NCBI RefSeq assembly: GCF_018131005.1
Contig: NZ_JAFCJK010000014.1
Location: 32,518 to 96,517, forward strand
Origin: Bradyrhizobium lablabi
GTDB lineage: Bacteria; Pseudomonadota; Alphaproteobacteria; Rhizobiales; Xanthobacteraceae
Direction: 5' to 3'
Length of the DNA stretch: 64,000 nt
Under the pieces are notes generated by a model that was not told where the DNA came from, made no database searches, and saw only the letters and a list, made by a program, of their open reading frames with translations. A program made the position numbers and the translations under genes. This document shows, piece by piece, positions 22,635-31,960 of this stretch. The first letter of the stretch is position 1, and every line of letters starts with the position of its first letter.

Positions 22635-24578
22635 ATGTACAACGATTCTTTGTTCAACGCCTTTGCCAGGTCGTTTGAAGCGCGAAGTCAGACCGACATG
22701 TCGATGGCTGAGTATCTGGAGTCGTGTCGAAGCGATCCGATGCGATATGCGAATGCGGCCGAGCGGTTGCTAGCAGCGATCGGAGAGCCTCACATGATCG
22801 ACACGGCCAAGGACCCTCGCCTTGGCCGTATCTTTTTGAACCGCACAATCCGCTCCTATCCTGCCTTCTCCGGCTTCTACGGAATGGAAGACACGATCGA
22901 GCGCCTCGTCGGCTTCTTCCGCCACGCCGCGCAAGGCCTCGAAGAGCGCAAGCAGATCCTCTATCTGCTCGGGCCGGTCGGCGGCGGCAAGTCGTCGCTC
23001 GCCGAGCGCATCAAATCGTTGATGGAGGTTCATCCGATCTACGTGTTGAAGGCCGGCGACGAGTTGAGCCCGGTGTTCGAGAGCCCGCTCGGGCTGTTCG
23101 ATCCGGAAACGCTCGGGCCGATGATCGAGGAGAAGTACGGGATTCCGCGCCGGCGGCTCAGCGGGCTGATGTCTCCATGGGCCTACAAGCGCCTTGAGGC
23201 GTTTGGCGGTGATATCTCGCAATTCCGTGTCGCCCGCATCCAGCCGTCGCGGCTGCGCCAGATCGCGGTTGCGAAGACCGAGCCCGGCGACGAGAACAAC
23301 CAGGACATCTCCTCGCTGGTCGGCAAGGTCGACATCCGCAAGCTCGAGACCTACGCCCAGAACGATCCCGACGCCTATAGCTACTCGGGCGGCCTTAACC
23401 GCGCCAATCAGGGCGTGCTCGAGTTCGTCGAGATGTTCAAGGCGCCGATCAAGATGCTGCACCCGTTGCTGACGGCGACGCAGGAGGGCAACTATATCGG
23501 CACCGAGAATATCGGCGCGATCCCCTATACCGGCATCATCCTGGCGCACTCCAATGAGGCCGAGTGGCAGAGCTTCAAGACGAACAAGAACAATGAGGCA
23601 TTCATCGACCGCATCTGCGTCATCAAGGTCCCCTACGTTCTGCGGGTGACCGAGGAGCAGAAGATCTACGAGAAGCTGATCCAGGGCTCCGAGCTTGCCG
23701 AGGCGCCCTGCGCGCCGGCGACGCTTGAAACCATGGCGCGCTTTTCGGTGATGTCGCGCCTGCGCAAGCATGAGAACTCGACGCTGTTCGCCAAGATGCG
23801 GGTCTATGACGGCGAAAGCCTGAAGGAGTCCGACCCGAAGGCTCGCAGCGTCCAGGAATACAAGGATGCCGCCGGCGTCGACGAAGGCATGGACGGCGTC
23901 TCGACCCGCTTCGCCTTCAAGGTGCTGGCTTCGACCTTCAACCACGACACAACCGAGGTCGGCGCCGACGCGGTGCATCTGATGTATGTGCTGGAGCAGT
24001 CGATCCGCCGCGAGCAATTGCCTGACGAGGTCGAGAAGCGTTATCTCGAATTCATCAAGGCCGACCTCGTGCCGCGCTATGCGGAGTTCATCGGCAACGA
24101 GATCCAGAAGGCCTATCTGGAATCCTATGCCGATTACGGCCAGAACCTGTTCGACCGTTACGTCGACTATGCCGACGCCTGGATCGAGGACCAGGATTTC
24201 AAGGATCCCGACACCGGTCAGTTGATGAATCGCGAGCTGCTGAACCAGGAACTGACCAAGATCGAGAAGCCTGCCGGCATCGCCAACCCGAAGGACTTCC
24301 GCAACGAGGTCGTCAAGTTCTCGCTGCGGTCGCGGGCGCATAATGGCGGCAAGAACCCGAGCTGGACCTCTTACGAAAAAGTCCGCGATGTGATCGAAAA
24401 GCGGATATTCTCGCAAGTCGAGGATCTGCTTCCGGTCATCTCGTTCGGTTCCAAGAAGGATGGCGAGACCGAAAAGAAGCACGGCGAGTTTGTCGCGCGG
24501 ATGGTGGAGCGCGGTTATACCGAGCGCCAGGTTCGCAGGCTCGTCGAGTGGTACATGCGAGTGAAGCAGGCCGGTTGA
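22635..24578 (+). CDS. prkA: PrkA family serine protein kinase / AAA+ protein
   Basis: PrkA-type proteins combine an AAA+ ATPase-like domain with a C-terminal region once likened to protein kinases. They are linked to stress and starvation responses in enterobacteria (YeaG) and to sporulation in Bacillus. This protein of 647 residues shows Walker A GPVGGGKSS near residue 118, and the GLNRANQGVLEFVEMFK and THxEGNYIG-like (TATQEGNYIG) stretches typical of the family. ATG 22635 is chosen for its GGAG nine bases upstream; a GTG at 22620 is possible. The next two genes, DUF444 and spoVR, form the widespread prkA-yeaH-spoVR (ycgB) set, so a joint function is likely although its biochemistry is still unclear. 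Confidence 0.94.
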   Translation: MYNDSLFNAFARSFEARSQTDMSMAEYLESCRSDPMRYANAAERLLAAIGEPHMIDTAKDPRLGRIFLNRTIRSYPAFSGFYGMEDTIERLVGFFRHAAQGLEERKQILYLLGPVGGGKSSLAERIKSLMEVHPIYVLKAGDELSPVFESPLGLFDPETLGPMIEEKYGIPRRRLSGLMSPWAYKRLEAFGGDISQFRVARIQPSRLRQIAVAKTEPGDENNQDISSLVGKVDIRKLETYAQNDPDAYSYSGGLNRANQGVLEFVEMFKAPIKMLHPLLTATQEGNYIGTENIGAIPYTGIILAHSNEAEWQSFKTNKNNEAFIDRICVIKVPYVLRVTEEQKIYEKLIQGSELAEAPCAPATLETMARFSVMSRLRKHENSTLFAKMRVYDGESLKESDPKARSVQEYKDAAGVDEGMDGVSTRFAFKVLASTFNHDTTEVGADAVHLMYVLEQSIRREQLPDEVEKRYLEFIKADLVPRYAEFIGNEIQKAYLESYADYGQNLFDRYVDYADAWIEDQDFKDPDTGQLMNRELLNQELTKIEKPAGIANPKDFRNEVVKFSLRSRAHNGGKNPSWTSYEKVRDVIEKRIFSQVEDLLPVISFGSKKDGETEKKHGEFVARMVERGYTERQVRRLVEWYMRVKQAG

Positions 24579-24610
24579 GCATGATCCGGAAACAGGAGGC
24601 CGGTTTTCCC
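24577..24610. repeat. dispersed palindromic repeat (AGCATGATCCGGA type)
   Basis: Directly after the prkA stop lies GAGCATGATCCGGAAA, followed within 15 bases by CCGGTTTTCC. This is a partial copy of the same element seen intact at 53711-53756. Such elements are very common in gaps of Bradyrhizobium genomes. Its place between prkA and the DUF444 gene could affect transcript stability or termination. Confidence 0.6.
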
Positions 24611-24709
24611 GCGCCAACGCCGAGGCTTTGGCGGGGGAACCAAGCTCAATCAACCAGATCGTGATGTAATTCATTGTAATCGCATCAAGATCTCCGAGGC
24701 GGATGCAAC

Positions 24710-25987
24710 GTGGTCATTCATATCGTCGATCGGCGCCTCAATCCGGGTAGCAAGAGCCTGGAGAACCGCCAGCGCTTCCTGCGCCGCGCCAAGGCGCTGG
24801 TTCAGGGAGCAGTGAAGAAATCGTCGCAGGACCGGGACATCAAGGATGTCCTAGAGGGCGGCGAGGTTACAATCCCGCTGGACGGCATGGACGAGCCGCG
24901 GTTCCGCCGGGAGGGCGGCACGCGCGACATGGTGCTGCCCGGCAACAAGAAATTCGTCGAGGGCGACTGGCTGCCGCGGCCGAACCAGAGCGGCGGCAAG
25001 GGCTCGGGCGCAGGCGAGGGCGACAGCGAGGACGCTTTCAGGTTTGTTTTGAGCCGCGACGAGTTCGTCGACCTGTTCCTCGACGATCTCGAATTGCCAG
25101 ACCTTGCCAAGCGCAAGCTTGCCGAAACCGAGAGCGAGGGCATCCAGCGCGCCGGCTACGCCACGTCAGGCTCTCCGGCAAACATCTCGATCAGCCGCAC
25201 CGTGAGCCGCGCCCTGGCGCGGCGTGTTGCACTGCGGCGGCCCAGGCAGGAGGACATCGCCGCTCTCGAGGAGGAAATCGCCAATTGTGAGGACGAGGCG
25301 CGGCGCGCCGAACTCCTGGCCCTGCTCGAGGCCCTCAAGGCCAAGGTCAAGCGGATTCCGTTCATCGACCCCATCGACATCCGATATCGCCGCTTCGAGA
25401 CCGTGCCGAAACCGGTCGCGCAGGCGGTGATGTTCTGCCTGATGGACGTCTCAGGCTCGATGTCCGAGCACATGAAGGATCTCGCCAAGCGGTTCTACAT
25501 GCTGCTCTACGTGTTCCTGAAGCGGCGCTACAAGCATGTCGAGATCGTGTTCATCCGCCATACCGACCGCGCCGAGGAGGTGGACGAGGAGACCTTCTTC
25601 CACGGGCCGGCCTCCGGCGGCACGCTGGTGTCGAGCGCGCTTGTTGCAATGCACGAAATCGTTCGCACCCGCTTCCGCCCGGCAGATTGGAATATCTATG
25701 CCGCGCAGGCTTCCGACGGCGACAACATGACGTCCGACAGCGCGCTGACCGGCCATCTCCTGACCGACAAGATTCTGCCGGTCTGCCAGTTTTTCGCCTA
25801 TCTGGAAGTCGGCGAGGCCGCCAACTACACCTTTGACATGCCGGATTCCTCGCTCTGGACGCTTTATGAGCGGCTGCGCAACGACGGTGTCCCGCTGTCC
25901 ATGCGCAAGGTCAGCGAGCGCGGCGAGATCTTCCCGGTGTTCCAGGATTTGTTCAAGCGCCGCGGTAAGCAGGAGAGGGTTGCGTGA
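24710..25987 (+). CDS. yeaH: DUF444 family protein (YeaH/YhbH type, VWA-like)
   Basis: A cytoplasmic protein of 425 residues. The N-terminus MVIHIVDRRLNPGSKSLENRQRF is characteristic of YeaH. The middle is charged with a Gly/Ser-rich linker (about 85-105). The C-terminal half carries MDVSGSMSEHMK, a metal-ion-dependent adhesion-site motif of von Willebrand A-like domains, and SDGDN. The start is GTG 24710. It is separated from prkA by 131 bp containing a palindromic repeat, and its stop overlaps the spoVR start. Family members accompany prkA in many bacteria and are thought to be partners or substrates of the kinase, which is inference here. Confidence 0.93.
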   Translation: MVIHIVDRRLNPGSKSLENRQRFLRRAKALVQGAVKKSSQDRDIKDVLEGGEVTIPLDGMDEPRFRREGGTRDMVLPGNKKFVEGDWLPRPNQSGGKGSGAGEGDSEDAFRFVLSRDEFVDLFLDDLELPDLAKRKLAETESEGIQRAGYATSGSPANISISRTVSRALARRVALRRPRQEDIAALEEEIANCEDEARRAELLALLEALKAKVKRIPFIDPIDIRYRRFETVPKPVAQAVMFCLMDVSGSMSEHMKDLAKRFYMLLYVFLKRRYKHVEIVFIRHTDRAEEVDEETFFHGPASGGTLVSSALVAMHEIVRTRFRPADWNIYAAQASDGDNMTSDSALTGHLLTDKILPVCQFFAYLEVGEAANYTFDMPDSSLWTLYERLRNDGVPLSMRKVSERGEIFPVFQDLFKRRGKQERVA

Positions 25988-27531
25988 TGGCTTCTACCGG
26001 CGACCGGCTGTTCGAGGGTGCCGACTGGGATTTCCATATTCTGCAGCGCGTTCATGACGCCTGCGAGGAGATCGCGCGCTCCGAGCTCGGGCTCGACGTC
26101 TATCCCAACCAGATCGAGGTCATCACCGCCGAGCAGATGCTGGACGCCTATTCGTCGGTCGGCATGCCGCTGTTCTACAAGCACTGGTCGTTCGGCAAGC
26201 AGTTCGCCTTCCAGGAGGCGTCCTATCGCAAGGGTCTGATGGGCCTCGCCTATGAGATCGTAATCAACTCGTCGCCCTGCATCTCCTACCTGATGGAGGA
26301 GAACACCGCGACCATGCAGACGCTGGTGATCGCGCACGCCGCCTTCGGGCACAACCACTTCTTCAAGAACAACTACCTGTTCAAGCAGTGGACCGATGCC
26401 GACGGCATCCTCGACTATCTCGAATTCGCCAAGAGCTATCTGGCGATCTGCGAGGAACGCCATGGACACCAGGCCGTCGAGCGGACCGTCGATGCTGCCC
26501 ACGCGCTGATGTCGCACGGCATCGATCGCTACCCCGGGAAAAAGACGCTTGACCTTCGCGCCGAGGAGAAGCGGGCCGGCCAGCGCCGCAAGCTCGAGGA
26601 GGAGATGTTCAACGATTTGTGGCGGACGGTGCCGACCACCAAGGCCAAAACCAAGGCGACCTTGAGCGCGGAGCGCCGCCGCGCCCTGCTCGGGCTGCCG
26701 CAGGAGAACATCCTCTATTTCCTGGAAAAGACCGCGCCGCGCCTGCAGCCTTGGCAGCGCGAAATCATCCGCATCGTGCGCCATATCGCGCAGTATTTCT
26801 ATCCGCAGAGCCAGACCAAGGTGATGAACGAGGGCACCGCGACCTACGTCCATTACCGCATCATGAATCGCCTGCATCGGCAGGGGCGGATCTCCGACGG
26901 CAATTTCATCGAATTTCTGCAGTCGCACACCAATGTGGTGTTCCAGCCCGAATTCGACGATCGCCGCTTTTCCGGCTTCAACCCCTACGCGCTCGGCTTT
27001 GCGATGATGCAGGATATCGAGCGCATCGTGTCCAACCCTGAGGACGAAGATCGCGAGTGGTTTCCCGACATTGCTGGCAAGGGCGATGTCGAGGGCGTGC
27101 TGCGCGAGATCTGGAGCAACTACCGCGACGAAAGCTTCATCGGCCAGTTCCTCAGCCCGGCGTTGATCCGGCGCTTCCGCATGTTCCATCTGCATGACGA
27201 TCCGGCAGAGAGCGCAGGCATCAAGGTCGATGCCATCCACGACGAGCGCGGCTATCGTCGTGTCAGGCGCGAACTGTCACGTCAATATGACGTCGGCTTC
27301 ATCGACGCCAATATCGAGGTCGTCGACGTCGATCTCGACGGCGATCGCCGGCTGATGTTGCGCCACACCACGGTGAAGGATGCGCAACTCAACGAGACCG
27401 ACGCGCGGCGCGTGCTGCAGCACCTCGCCGACCTCTGGAGCTACGACGTCGTGCTGACTGAAGTGGACGGCACCGACAAGGTGCTGAAGGAATACGTCGT
27501 CAGTCCGCGCGCGGCTGCGGTCGCGGCCTAA
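25987..27531 (+). CDS. spoVR: SpoVR family protein (YcgB)
   Basis: Third member of the prkA-yeaH-spoVR set. SpoVR was named for a role in Bacillus spore cortex formation, but most homologues, like this one, are in organisms that do not sporulate, so the name should not be read literally. The 514-residue protein starts MASTGDRLFEGADWDF and contains the conserved stretches YPNQIEVITAEQMLDAY, HWSFGKQF, AHAAFGHNHFFKNN and EGTATYVHY, rich in His and Glu and suggestive of a metal site. ATG 25987 overlaps the upstream stop (TGATG) and has GGAGAGGG upstream; a GTG one codon earlier is also possible. No domain of known chemistry is recognised. Confidence 0.94.
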   Translation: MASTGDRLFEGADWDFHILQRVHDACEEIARSELGLDVYPNQIEVITAEQMLDAYSSVGMPLFYKHWSFGKQFAFQEASYRKGLMGLAYEIVINSSPCISYLMEENTATMQTLVIAHAAFGHNHFFKNNYLFKQWTDADGILDYLEFAKSYLAICEERHGHQAVERTVDAAHALMSHGIDRYPGKKTLDLRAEEKRAGQRRKLEEEMFNDLWRTVPTTKAKTKATLSAERRRALLGLPQENILYFLEKTAPRLQPWQREIIRIVRHIAQYFYPQSQTKVMNEGTATYVHYRIMNRLHRQGRISDGNFIEFLQSHTNVVFQPEFDDRRFSGFNPYALGFAMMQDIERIVSNPEDEDREWFPDIAGKGDVEGVLREIWSNYRDESFIGQFLSPALIRRFRMFHLHDDPAESAGIKVDAIHDERGYRRVRRELSRQYDVGFIDANIEVVDVDLDGDRRLMLRHTTVKDAQLNETDARRVLQHLADLWSYDVVLTEVDGTDKVLKEYVVSPRAAAVAA

Positions 27532-27770
27532 TTAGGACGACGCCATCGGCGAGACAGGCGCTGACCGCCGCGCGGAACGCGCGTCTTGCTTGGTGAACCT
27601 TCGTGTCTGTCGAAGGCTCACACTATGAACATCAACCCAACATTGGAGCTCTTGGCAGCGCATCGCGTTCCGCGCGCGAACGTGATTGCCGGCATGCGGA
27701 ATTTCCTGGCAATTGCCTGCGCGGGTGCGATTGATAATGTGCGCCGCGTCAAGAAAACCAAGAAAAGGAT

Positions 27771-28967
27771 ATGTCCTTGTCAACTCGCTCTCGCCTGGCA
27801 GGCGTTCTCGCCTTCGCTGCGCTCACAGCCGCCTCGATCTCGCCCTCCGCGTCCGCCGATTCCGTGATCAAAATCGGAAACACTGCACCCTACAGCGGCC
27901 CGGCGTCGGCCTACGGCACGATCGCGCGTGCCGAAGCCGCGTATTTTCAGATGCTCAACGATCAGGGCGGCATAAATGGCCGCAAGATTGACTTCGAGAG
28001 TCTGGACGACGCCTATTCGCCATCCAAAACGGTCGAGCAGACCCGCAAGCTCGTCGAGCAGGACGAGGTGCTCGCGATCTTCAGCGCGGTCGGCACCGCG
28101 CCCAATATCTCGGTGCAGAAATATCTGAACATCAAGCACGTGCCCCAGCTTTTCGTCTCCTCGGGGGCGACGCGTTGGAACGATCCGAAACAGTTCCCGT
28201 GGACGGTCGGTTTCAATCCGACCTACGAACTCGAAGGCCGGATCTACGCAAAATACATCCTGAAGACCAAGCCGGACGCGAAGATCGCGGTGATCACGCC
28301 GAACGAAGACGCCGGCAAGGACTATCTCAAGGGCTTCAAGGACGGCCTTGGCGAGCATGTCGGCCAGATCGTCGCGGAAACCACCTATCTGACGACCGAC
28401 CCGACCATCGATTCCCAGATGGTGACAATGCGCGAGTCGGGTGCCGACGTGTTCTTCGCCGAAGCCACACCGAAGTTCGCGGCGCAGGCGCTGCGCAAGG
28501 CGGCGAGCATGGGCTGGAAGCCGCTGACCATCCTGCCTACCGTCTCCAACTCCGTTTCCGCGGTGCTTGAACCGGCCGGGCTCGAGAATGTCGTCGGCGT
28601 CGTGACCGGCCTTTATCTGAAGGATCCGACCGATCCGCGCTGGGCCGACGATCCCGCGCAGAAGGAATTCTCGGCCTGGATGAAGAAGTACCAGCCGAAC
28701 GCGAGCCCGGGCGATCTCTTCAACGTGCAAGGCTACACCGTTGCGCAGGTGATGACGGCGGTGCTGAAGAACTGCAACGGCGATTACAGCCGCGACAACA
28801 TCATCAAGCAGGCGACCAATTTGAAGGCGCTCGAACTGCCGATGCTGCTGCCGGGTATCAAGATTCAGACCGAGCCCGACAATGTGACGCCAATCCGGCA
28901 AATCCAGATGGCGCGGTTCGACGGCAAGTCCTGGGCGCTGTTCGGCGACGTGCTGAGCGACAAGTGA
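27771..28967 (+). CDS. ABC transporter substrate-binding protein, branched-chain amino acid (LivK) type
   Basis: A periplasmic binding protein of 398 residues with a signal peptide (about 1-29, ending ASADS) and the type I periplasmic fold: VIKIGNTAPYSGPASAYG at the start of the mature protein, INGRKIDFESLDDAYSP near residue 75, and IKQATNLK near the C-terminus. Such proteins deliver amino acids, urea, aromatic acids or other small organic compounds to Liv-type ABC importers. No permease or ATPase gene is next to it, so it is an orphan that may serve a transporter elsewhere. A close relative is encoded at 61474-62721 in the same window. The ligand is not predictable. Confidence 0.9.
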   Translation: MSLSTRSRLAGVLAFAALTAASISPSASADSVIKIGNTAPYSGPASAYGTIARAEAAYFQMLNDQGGINGRKIDFESLDDAYSPSKTVEQTRKLVEQDEVLAIFSAVGTAPNISVQKYLNIKHVPQLFVSSGATRWNDPKQFPWTVGFNPTYELEGRIYAKYILKTKPDAKIAVITPNEDAGKDYLKGFKDGLGEHVGQIVAETTYLTTDPTIDSQMVTMRESGADVFFAEATPKFAAQALRKAASMGWKPLTILPTVSNSVSAVLEPAGLENVVGVVTGLYLKDPTDPRWADDPAQKEFSAWMKKYQPNASPGDLFNVQGYTVAQVMTAVLKNCNGDYSRDNIIKQATNLKALELPMLLPGIKIQTEPDNVTPIRQIQMARFDGKSWALFGDVLSDK

Positions 28968-28980
28968 ACCCGGCACTTTG

Positions 28981-29019
28981 CTGCCCGGGCGTAACGCTTC
29001 GTCACGCCCCGGGCGGCAG
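28981..29019. terminator. GC-rich inverted repeat between convergent genes
   Basis: CTGCCCGGGCGT (28981-28992) pairs with ACGCCCCGGGCGGCAG (29004-29019) around an 11-base loop. It lies 14 bp after the binding-protein stop and 42 bp before the end of the convergent korB gene, a suitable place for a bidirectional terminator. No T-run follows, so a repeat element is also possible. Confidence 0.5.
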
Positions 29020-29060
29020 GTCGTCCGCAATACCCATCGTGCCGCGGCCGCCGGTTTCGG

Positions 29061-30116
29061 TCACCGCAGGCTGGCGTTAATCTTGTCCAGTGCAGCCGAG
29101 CCCGGGCACAGCGCTTGCTCGTCCAGCGTGTTGAGCGGCGTCTCGACGGTGTTGAGATGGGTGTGCAGATCCTCTGCATCAGGATCGACATAGAGCAGCC
29201 CAGTGACGATCTGGCCCTTGGCCGCGTGCTTCTGCAGGAAGGTCATCGCCCCCAGCCGGTCATGCGGATCGTAATCGGCATCGAGCTTGCGCAGCGCGAG
29301 TCTTGAGCCGTCATGCTGCTCGACCACCTGCACGGTGCCGGGCGCGTAATCGACGCTGATCGGATCGCGCCCGACCAGAACATCCAGCCGGTTCACCGCG
29401 TCATTGTGCTCGCGCACATAGTCAAAGCTCTTGGTCGAGCCGGCATGGTTGTTGAAGGCGATGCAAGGGCTGATCACGTCGATGAAGGAGGCGCCCTTGT
29501 GGCGGATCGCGGCTGCGATCAGCGGCACCAGCTGGTCCTTGTCGCCGGAGAAGCTGCGCGCCACGAAGGTTGCCCCGAGCTGGAGCGCGATCGCGACGAG
29601 GTCGATGGCGTTGTCGGTATTGGTGACGCCCTTTTTCGACTTCGATCCGCGGTCGGCGGTCGCCGAAAACTGGCCCTTGGTCAGGCCGTACACGCCGTTG
29701 TTCTCGACGATATAGGTCATGTTGACGCCGCGCCGGATCGAATGCGCGAACTGCCCGAAGCCGATCGAGGCGGAATCGCCGTCGCCGGAGACGCCGAGAT
29801 AGATCAGCTCGCGGTTGGCGAGGTTGGCGCCGGTCAGGACCGACGGCATGCGGCCATGCACCGAGTTGAAGCCGTGCGAATTGCCGAGGAAATAGTCCGG
29901 CGTCTTCGACGAACAGCCGATGCCGGAAATCTTCGCCACCCGATGCGGTTCGATCGAGAGCTCGTAGCAGGCTTCGATGATCGAGGCAGTGATCGAATCG
30001 TGGCCGCAGCCGGCGCACAGCGTCGAGATCTTCCCCTCGTAGTCGCGGTGGGTATAGCCCAGCTCGTTCTTCTTGAGGCCAGGATGATGAAACTTCGGTT
30101 TTGCAATGTAGGTCAT
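29061..30116 (-). CDS. korB: 2-oxoacid:ferredoxin oxidoreductase, beta subunit
   Basis: The thiamine-diphosphate subunit of an enzyme that oxidatively decarboxylates a 2-oxoacid to an acyl-CoA and reduces ferredoxin. The 351-residue protein shows LCAGCGHDSITASIIEA, the SSKTPDYFLGNSHGFNSVHGRMP region, and GVSGDGDSASIGFGQF, which contains the GDG thiamine-diphosphate/Mg motif. The size and these motifs fit the two-subunit KorAB group; 2-oxoglutarate is the most likely substrate, but pyruvate or other oxoacids cannot be excluded. It overlaps korA by 4 bp. The electrons would go to ferredoxin and perhaps to the flavoprotein encoded upstream. Confidence 0.9.
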   Translation of the reverse strand: MTYIAKPKFHHPGLKKNELGYTHRDYEGKISTLCAGCGHDSITASIIEACYELSIEPHRVAKISGIGCSSKTPDYFLGNSHGFNSVHGRMPSVLTGANLANRELIYLGVSGDGDSASIGFGQFAHSIRRGVNMTYIVENNGVYGLTKGQFSATADRGSKSKKGVTNTDNAIDLVAIALQLGATFVARSFSGDKDQLVPLIAAAIRHKGASFIDVISPCIAFNNHAGSTKSFDYVREHNDAVNRLDVLVGRDPISVDYAPGTVQVVEQHDGSRLALRKLDADYDPHDRLGAMTFLQKHAAKGQIVTGLLYVDPDAEDLHTHLNTVETPLNTLDEQALCPGSAALDKINASLR

Positions 30117-31960
30117 GACACGGCCTTGCGGAGAGGGGTCACCTTGAGATGATCCTGGTGGTCGCCGATCGCGTTCGCGATGAAGCGCGCGGTGATCGGC
30201 GCGCCGTCGTAGTGCAGGATCGGCACCAGCCGCACCGGATCGATGCCGTTCTCGTTGACGATCAACTGCCGGAGCTGGGCGTCGCGATTCTGCTCGACCA
30301 CGTATACGAAGTCGTGATCGGCGACGAAGCTCGCGACGCTGGAGTGGAACGGGAAGGCGCGGATGCGCATACGGTCGAGATGATGACCGCGCGCCTCCAG
30401 GATGCCGATCGCCTCGTCCATCGCCGGCGCGGTCGATCCGAAATAGATCACACCGTATTTGGTCGGCTTGCCGGCATTGGCTTGCAGCGGGCGCGGCACC
30501 ATGTCCTGAGCAGTCTCGAACTTGCGCACCAGGCGTTGCATGTTGTCGGCGTAGACAGCGCCTTCCTCCGAATAACGCGCATAGCGGTCGCGCGAGGTGC
30601 CGCGTGTGAAGTACGAGCCCTTGGTCGGATGCGTGCCGGGGTAGGTGCGGAACGGGATGCCGTCGCCGTCGACGTCGAGATAACGCCCGAAGTCGCGGCC
30701 TTCCTCCAGCATCTCGGCCGTCATCACCTTGCCGCGATCATACTGCCGTGCATCGTCCCATTTCAGCGGGCGGCACAGCCGGTGGTTCATGCCGATGTCG
30801 AGGTCGAGCATCAGGAAGATCGTGGTCTGCAGCCGCTCGGCGAGATCGAAGCAGGCGGCGGCGAATTCGAACGCCTCCGCGGGATCTTCGGGAAACAGCA
30901 GCACGTGCTTGGTATCGCCATGGGACGCGTAGGCGCAGGCAATGATGTCGCATTGCTGTGTCCGCGTCGGCATGCCCGTCGAAGGGCCGGCCCGCTGGAT
31001 ATTCATGATCACGGCCGGAATCTCGGCAAAATAGGACAGGCCGATGAACTCGGTCATCAGTGAGATGCCCGGACCCGAGGTCGCGGTGAAGGCCCGTGCG
31101 CCGTTCCATGAGGCGCCGATCACGATGCCGATCGAGGCAAGCTCGTCCTCGCCCTGCACGATGGCGTATTTCGCCTTTCCGGTTTCGGGATCGTGGCGGA
31201 ACTTCTTGCAATGGCTCGTGAATGCTTCCGCAACTGAAGACGACGGCGTGATTGGATACCACGCGCAGACGGTCGCGCCGCCATAGACGGCGCCGAGCGC
31301 GGCCGCGCTGTTGCCCTCGATGAAGATGCGGTCGCCGACCCGGTCGGACTTCTTCACCTGCAATCCGATCGGACATTTCAGGTTCTGCAGTGCCCAGTCG
31401 CGGCCGAGATGCAGCGCGTGGACGTTGGAGGACAACAACTTCTCCTTGCCCTTGTACTGCTCGCCGATCAGCTGCTCGATCAGCTTGGGATCCATGTCGA
31501 GCAGGGCGCAGAGCGCGCCGAGATAAATGATGTTCTTGAAGAGCTGGCGTTGTCGAGGATCGGTATAGGTCGAATTGGTGATCGCGGTCAGCGGCACGCC
31601 GATGACGGTGATGTCGTTACGGAACTTCGACGACGGGATCGGCTTGGTCGAATCGTAGAACAGATAGCCGCCCGGCTCGATTCCGGCGACGTCCTTGTCC
31701 CAGGTCTGCGGGTTCATCGCGACCATCATGTCGACGCCGCCGCGGGCGCCGAGATGGCCGGCCTCGGTGACGCGCACCTCGTACCAGGTCGGCAGGCCCT
31801 GGATGTTGGAGGGGAAGATGTTGCGCGGGCTCACCGGGACGCCGTGGCGCAGGATTGCCCGCGCGAACAGCTCGTTGGCAGAGGCCGATCCCGAGCCGTT
31901 GACGTTGGCAAAGCGGACGACGAAGTCGTTTACGCTGCTGATCGGGCTTTTGACTGACAT
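30113..31960 (-). CDS. korA: 2-oxoacid:ferredoxin oxidoreductase, fused gamma-alpha subunit
   Basis: At 615 residues this is the long alpha subunit, in which a gamma domain (about 1-190, starting SVNDFVVRFANVNGSGSASA) precedes the alpha pyrimidine-binding domain (about 215 onward, FIEGNSAAALGAVYGG, YPITPSSSVAE, then GPGISLMTEFIGL). It works with KorB to make an acyl-CoA and reduced ferredoxin from a 2-oxoacid and CoA. The chosen ATG at 31960 lies 31 bp inside the upstream flavoprotein gene and has GGGATC just upstream, so expression is coupled. Aerobic alphaproteobacteria use such enzymes as an alternative to 2-oxoglutarate dehydrogenase; that role is inferred here. Confidence 0.9.
   Translation of the reverse strand: MSVKSPISSVNDFVVRFANVNGSGSASANELFARAILRHGVPVSPRNIFPSNIQGLPTWYEVRVTEAGHLGARGGVDMMVAMNPQTWDKDVAGIEPGGYLFYDSTKPIPSSKFRNDITVIGVPLTAITNSTYTDPRQRQLFKNIIYLGALCALLDMDPKLIEQLIGEQYKGKEKLLSSNVHALHLGRDWALQNLKCPIGLQVKKSDRVGDRIFIEGNSAAALGAVYGGATVCAWYPITPSSSVAEAFTSHCKKFRHDPETGKAKYAIVQGEDELASIGIVIGASWNGARAFTATSGPGISLMTEFIGLSYFAEIPAVIMNIQRAGPSTGMPTRTQQCDIIACAYASHGDTKHVLLFPEDPAEAFEFAAACFDLAERLQTTIFLMLDLDIGMNHRLCRPLKWDDARQYDRGKVMTAEMLEEGRDFGRYLDVDGDGIPFRTYPGTHPTKGSYFTRGTSRDRYARYSEEGAVYADNMQRLVRKFETAQDMVPRPLQANAGKPTKYGVIYFGSTAPAMDEAIGILEARGHHLDRMRIRAFPFHSSVASFVADHDFVYVVEQNRDAQLRQLIVNENGIDPVRLVPILHYDGAPITARFIANAIGDHQDHLKVTPLRKAVS

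Noticed and set aside
25987..27531. SpoVR as evidence for sporulation
   Set aside because: No other sporulation genes are seen, and spoVR homologues are common in non-sporulating proteobacteria beside prkA and yeaH.
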